IMG/VR virus record: IMGVR_UViG_3300025122_000164
Location: 1-23,656 of that record
Length of the DNA: 23,656 nucleotides
Strand: one strand, 5' to 3'
Source of the DNA: a virus
The notes below the pieces were generated by a model. It did no database searches. It was not told the origin of the DNA and worked only from the letters and a program-made list of their open reading frames with translations. Positions 23,261-23,656 of this stretch are shown here, one piece after another; the stretch's first letter is position 1, and each line of letters begins with the position of its first letter. Both the position numbers and the translations under genes were made by a program.

Positions 23261-23267
23261 GAGAGAG

Positions 23268-23546
23268 ATGAAAAAATTATTAATATTTTTATGTGCATTG
23301 GTTTGCATAGGGTGTGAGATTTATACGCCCACTGGTTCAGTTGTTGTTGGCCCCTATGTTGAAATTTATGAAACATGTACTTACGATAGCTACACTCCTC
23401 ATTACTATGAAAATGTATGGTCATGCTGGGATAATTGTTGCACATGGGCAGTGGATTATCCTTATTATTATATGACATGTGAAGAAACGTGGTGTTATTA
23501 TGATGCGTATTGTAACTGGGAGCTAGTGGATGAATATTGTTATTAA
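23268..23546 (+). CDS. Cys/Tyr-rich putative lipoprotein (92 aa)
   Basis: A 92-residue exported protein. The N-terminus MKKLLIFLCALVCIGC is a short lipoprotein-like signal with a candidate lipid-modified C16; the residue at -3 is Cys rather than Leu/Val, so the lipobox is not perfect. The start is ATG 23268 with GGAGAG upstream; the frame is open from a TTG at 23235, but that start would spoil the signal peptide. The mature part has 9 Cys, 16 Tyr and 5 Trp in 77 residues, for example CWDNCC, DYPYYYM and WCYYDAYC. Several disulfides in the periplasm or outside the cell are likely. Phage lipoproteins of this size often block superinfection or take part in lysis, but the sequence gives no direct evidence for either. 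It follows the protease stop by 7 bases. Confidence 0.75.
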   Translation: MKKLLIFLCALVCIGCEIYTPTGSVVVGPYVEIYETCTYDSYTPHYYENVWSCWDNCCTWAVDYPYYYMTCEETWCYYDAYCNWELVDEYCY

Positions 23547-23552
23547 AAAAAT

Positions 23553-23591
23553 GCCTTCGTAGCTCAGTTGGTTAGAGCAAGCGGCTTATAA
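23553..23591 (+). tRNA. 5' half of a tRNA, tRNA-Ile(UAU)-like, interrupted after the anticodon loop
   Basis: A normal tRNA 5' half is present: acceptor strand GCCTTCG (23553-23559), TA, a perfect D arm (GCTC, loop AGTTGGTTA, GAGC), A26, anticodon-stem 5' strand AGCGG (23580-23584), and loop CTTATAA with anticodon TAT (23587-23589). The next bases (GAGGA) do not pair with AGCGG, and no variable loop, T arm or acceptor 3' strand follows. Instead a ribosome binding site and a reading frame begin. It could be a degraded tRNA, a recombination junction, or the 5' exon of an intron-split tRNA whose 3' half is outside the window. Confidence 0.65.
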
Positions 23592-23601
23592 GAGGAAAAT
23601 C

Positions 23602-23656
23602 ATGAGAGAGAAAAAAAAGAAGTTCGAACATATTAAGAATAAGCACCAGTTCATTA
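23602..23656 (+). CDS. Start of a Lys-rich protein (runs off the window)
   Basis: Eighteen codons are visible from ATG 23602: MREKKKKFEHIKNKHQFI, strongly basic. AAGAGGA at 23590-23596 lies 5 bases before the ATG, and partly uses the last bases of the tRNA anticodon loop. The product cannot be identified from so little. If the tRNA is split by an intron, this could be an intron-coded protein such as a homing endonuclease; otherwise it is simply the next gene. Confidence 0.5.
   Translation, partial: MREKKKKFEHIKNKHQFI

Noticed and set aside
23624-23629. TTCGAA resembling a tRNA T loop 30 bases after the half tRNA
   Set aside because: The flanking bases do not form a 5-bp T stem, and the site is within the reading frame that starts at 23602.
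1-23656. CRISPR array, insertion sequence, integrase, rRNA, or stop-codon reassignment
   Set aside because: No regularly spaced repeats, transposase or integrase motifs or rRNA sequence were seen; genes end in TAA, TGA and TAG and Trp is coded by TGG, so the standard code applies.

Overview
This window looks like part of the genome of a lytic, contractile-tailed bacteriophage (a T4-like myovirus), most likely from an uncultured, probably aquatic source. All supported genes are on the + strand, tightly packed (gaps of a few bases, several stop/start overlaps), AT-rich, and preceded by AGGAG-type ribosome binding sites. The genetic code is standard: TAA, TGA and TAG stops all occur and Trp is TGG. 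No host-like genes, integrase or insertion sequence are visible. The host cannot be named from the sequence.

Left part (1-16195) is the tail module, in an order close to T4: two tandem tail sheath genes (the first cut by the window edge), tail tube, a gp26-like zinc-binding baseplate protein with an overlapping small downstream frame (a probable programmed frameshift), a terminator, a small unknown protein, the tape measure, a gp48/gp54-like tube initiator, a LysM/gp53-like wedge protein, and two large baseplate or virion proteins (1099 and 545 aa). No head genes are in the window.

Right part (16206-23656) is a replication/recombination and accessory module: an unusually short family A DNA polymerase with no visible proofreading domain, a small protein with a possible capsid-targeting N-terminus, a tubulin/FtsZ/CetZ-like protein, a gp32-like single-strand-binding protein behind its own promoter and 5' leader hairpin, a UvsX/RecA recombinase, several small proteins, a 31-residue polybasic protein behind its own promoter, a flap-type 5' nuclease, a ClpP-like serine protease, a Cys/Tyr-rich putative lipoprotein, and the 5' half of a tRNA running straight into another gene. 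Polymerase, 5' nuclease, SSB and recombinase together could make up a compact replication and repair set.

The points most worth a second look are the tubulin-like protein in a T4-like gene context, the candidate frameshift (perfect internal Shine-Dalgarno, T7 run, overlapping frame with no start codon), the mosaic tandem sheath duplication, the shared MK-L-T/S-K..LKQ(I/L)I.EE N-terminus that resembles T4 internal-protein targeting peptides, and the half tRNA.
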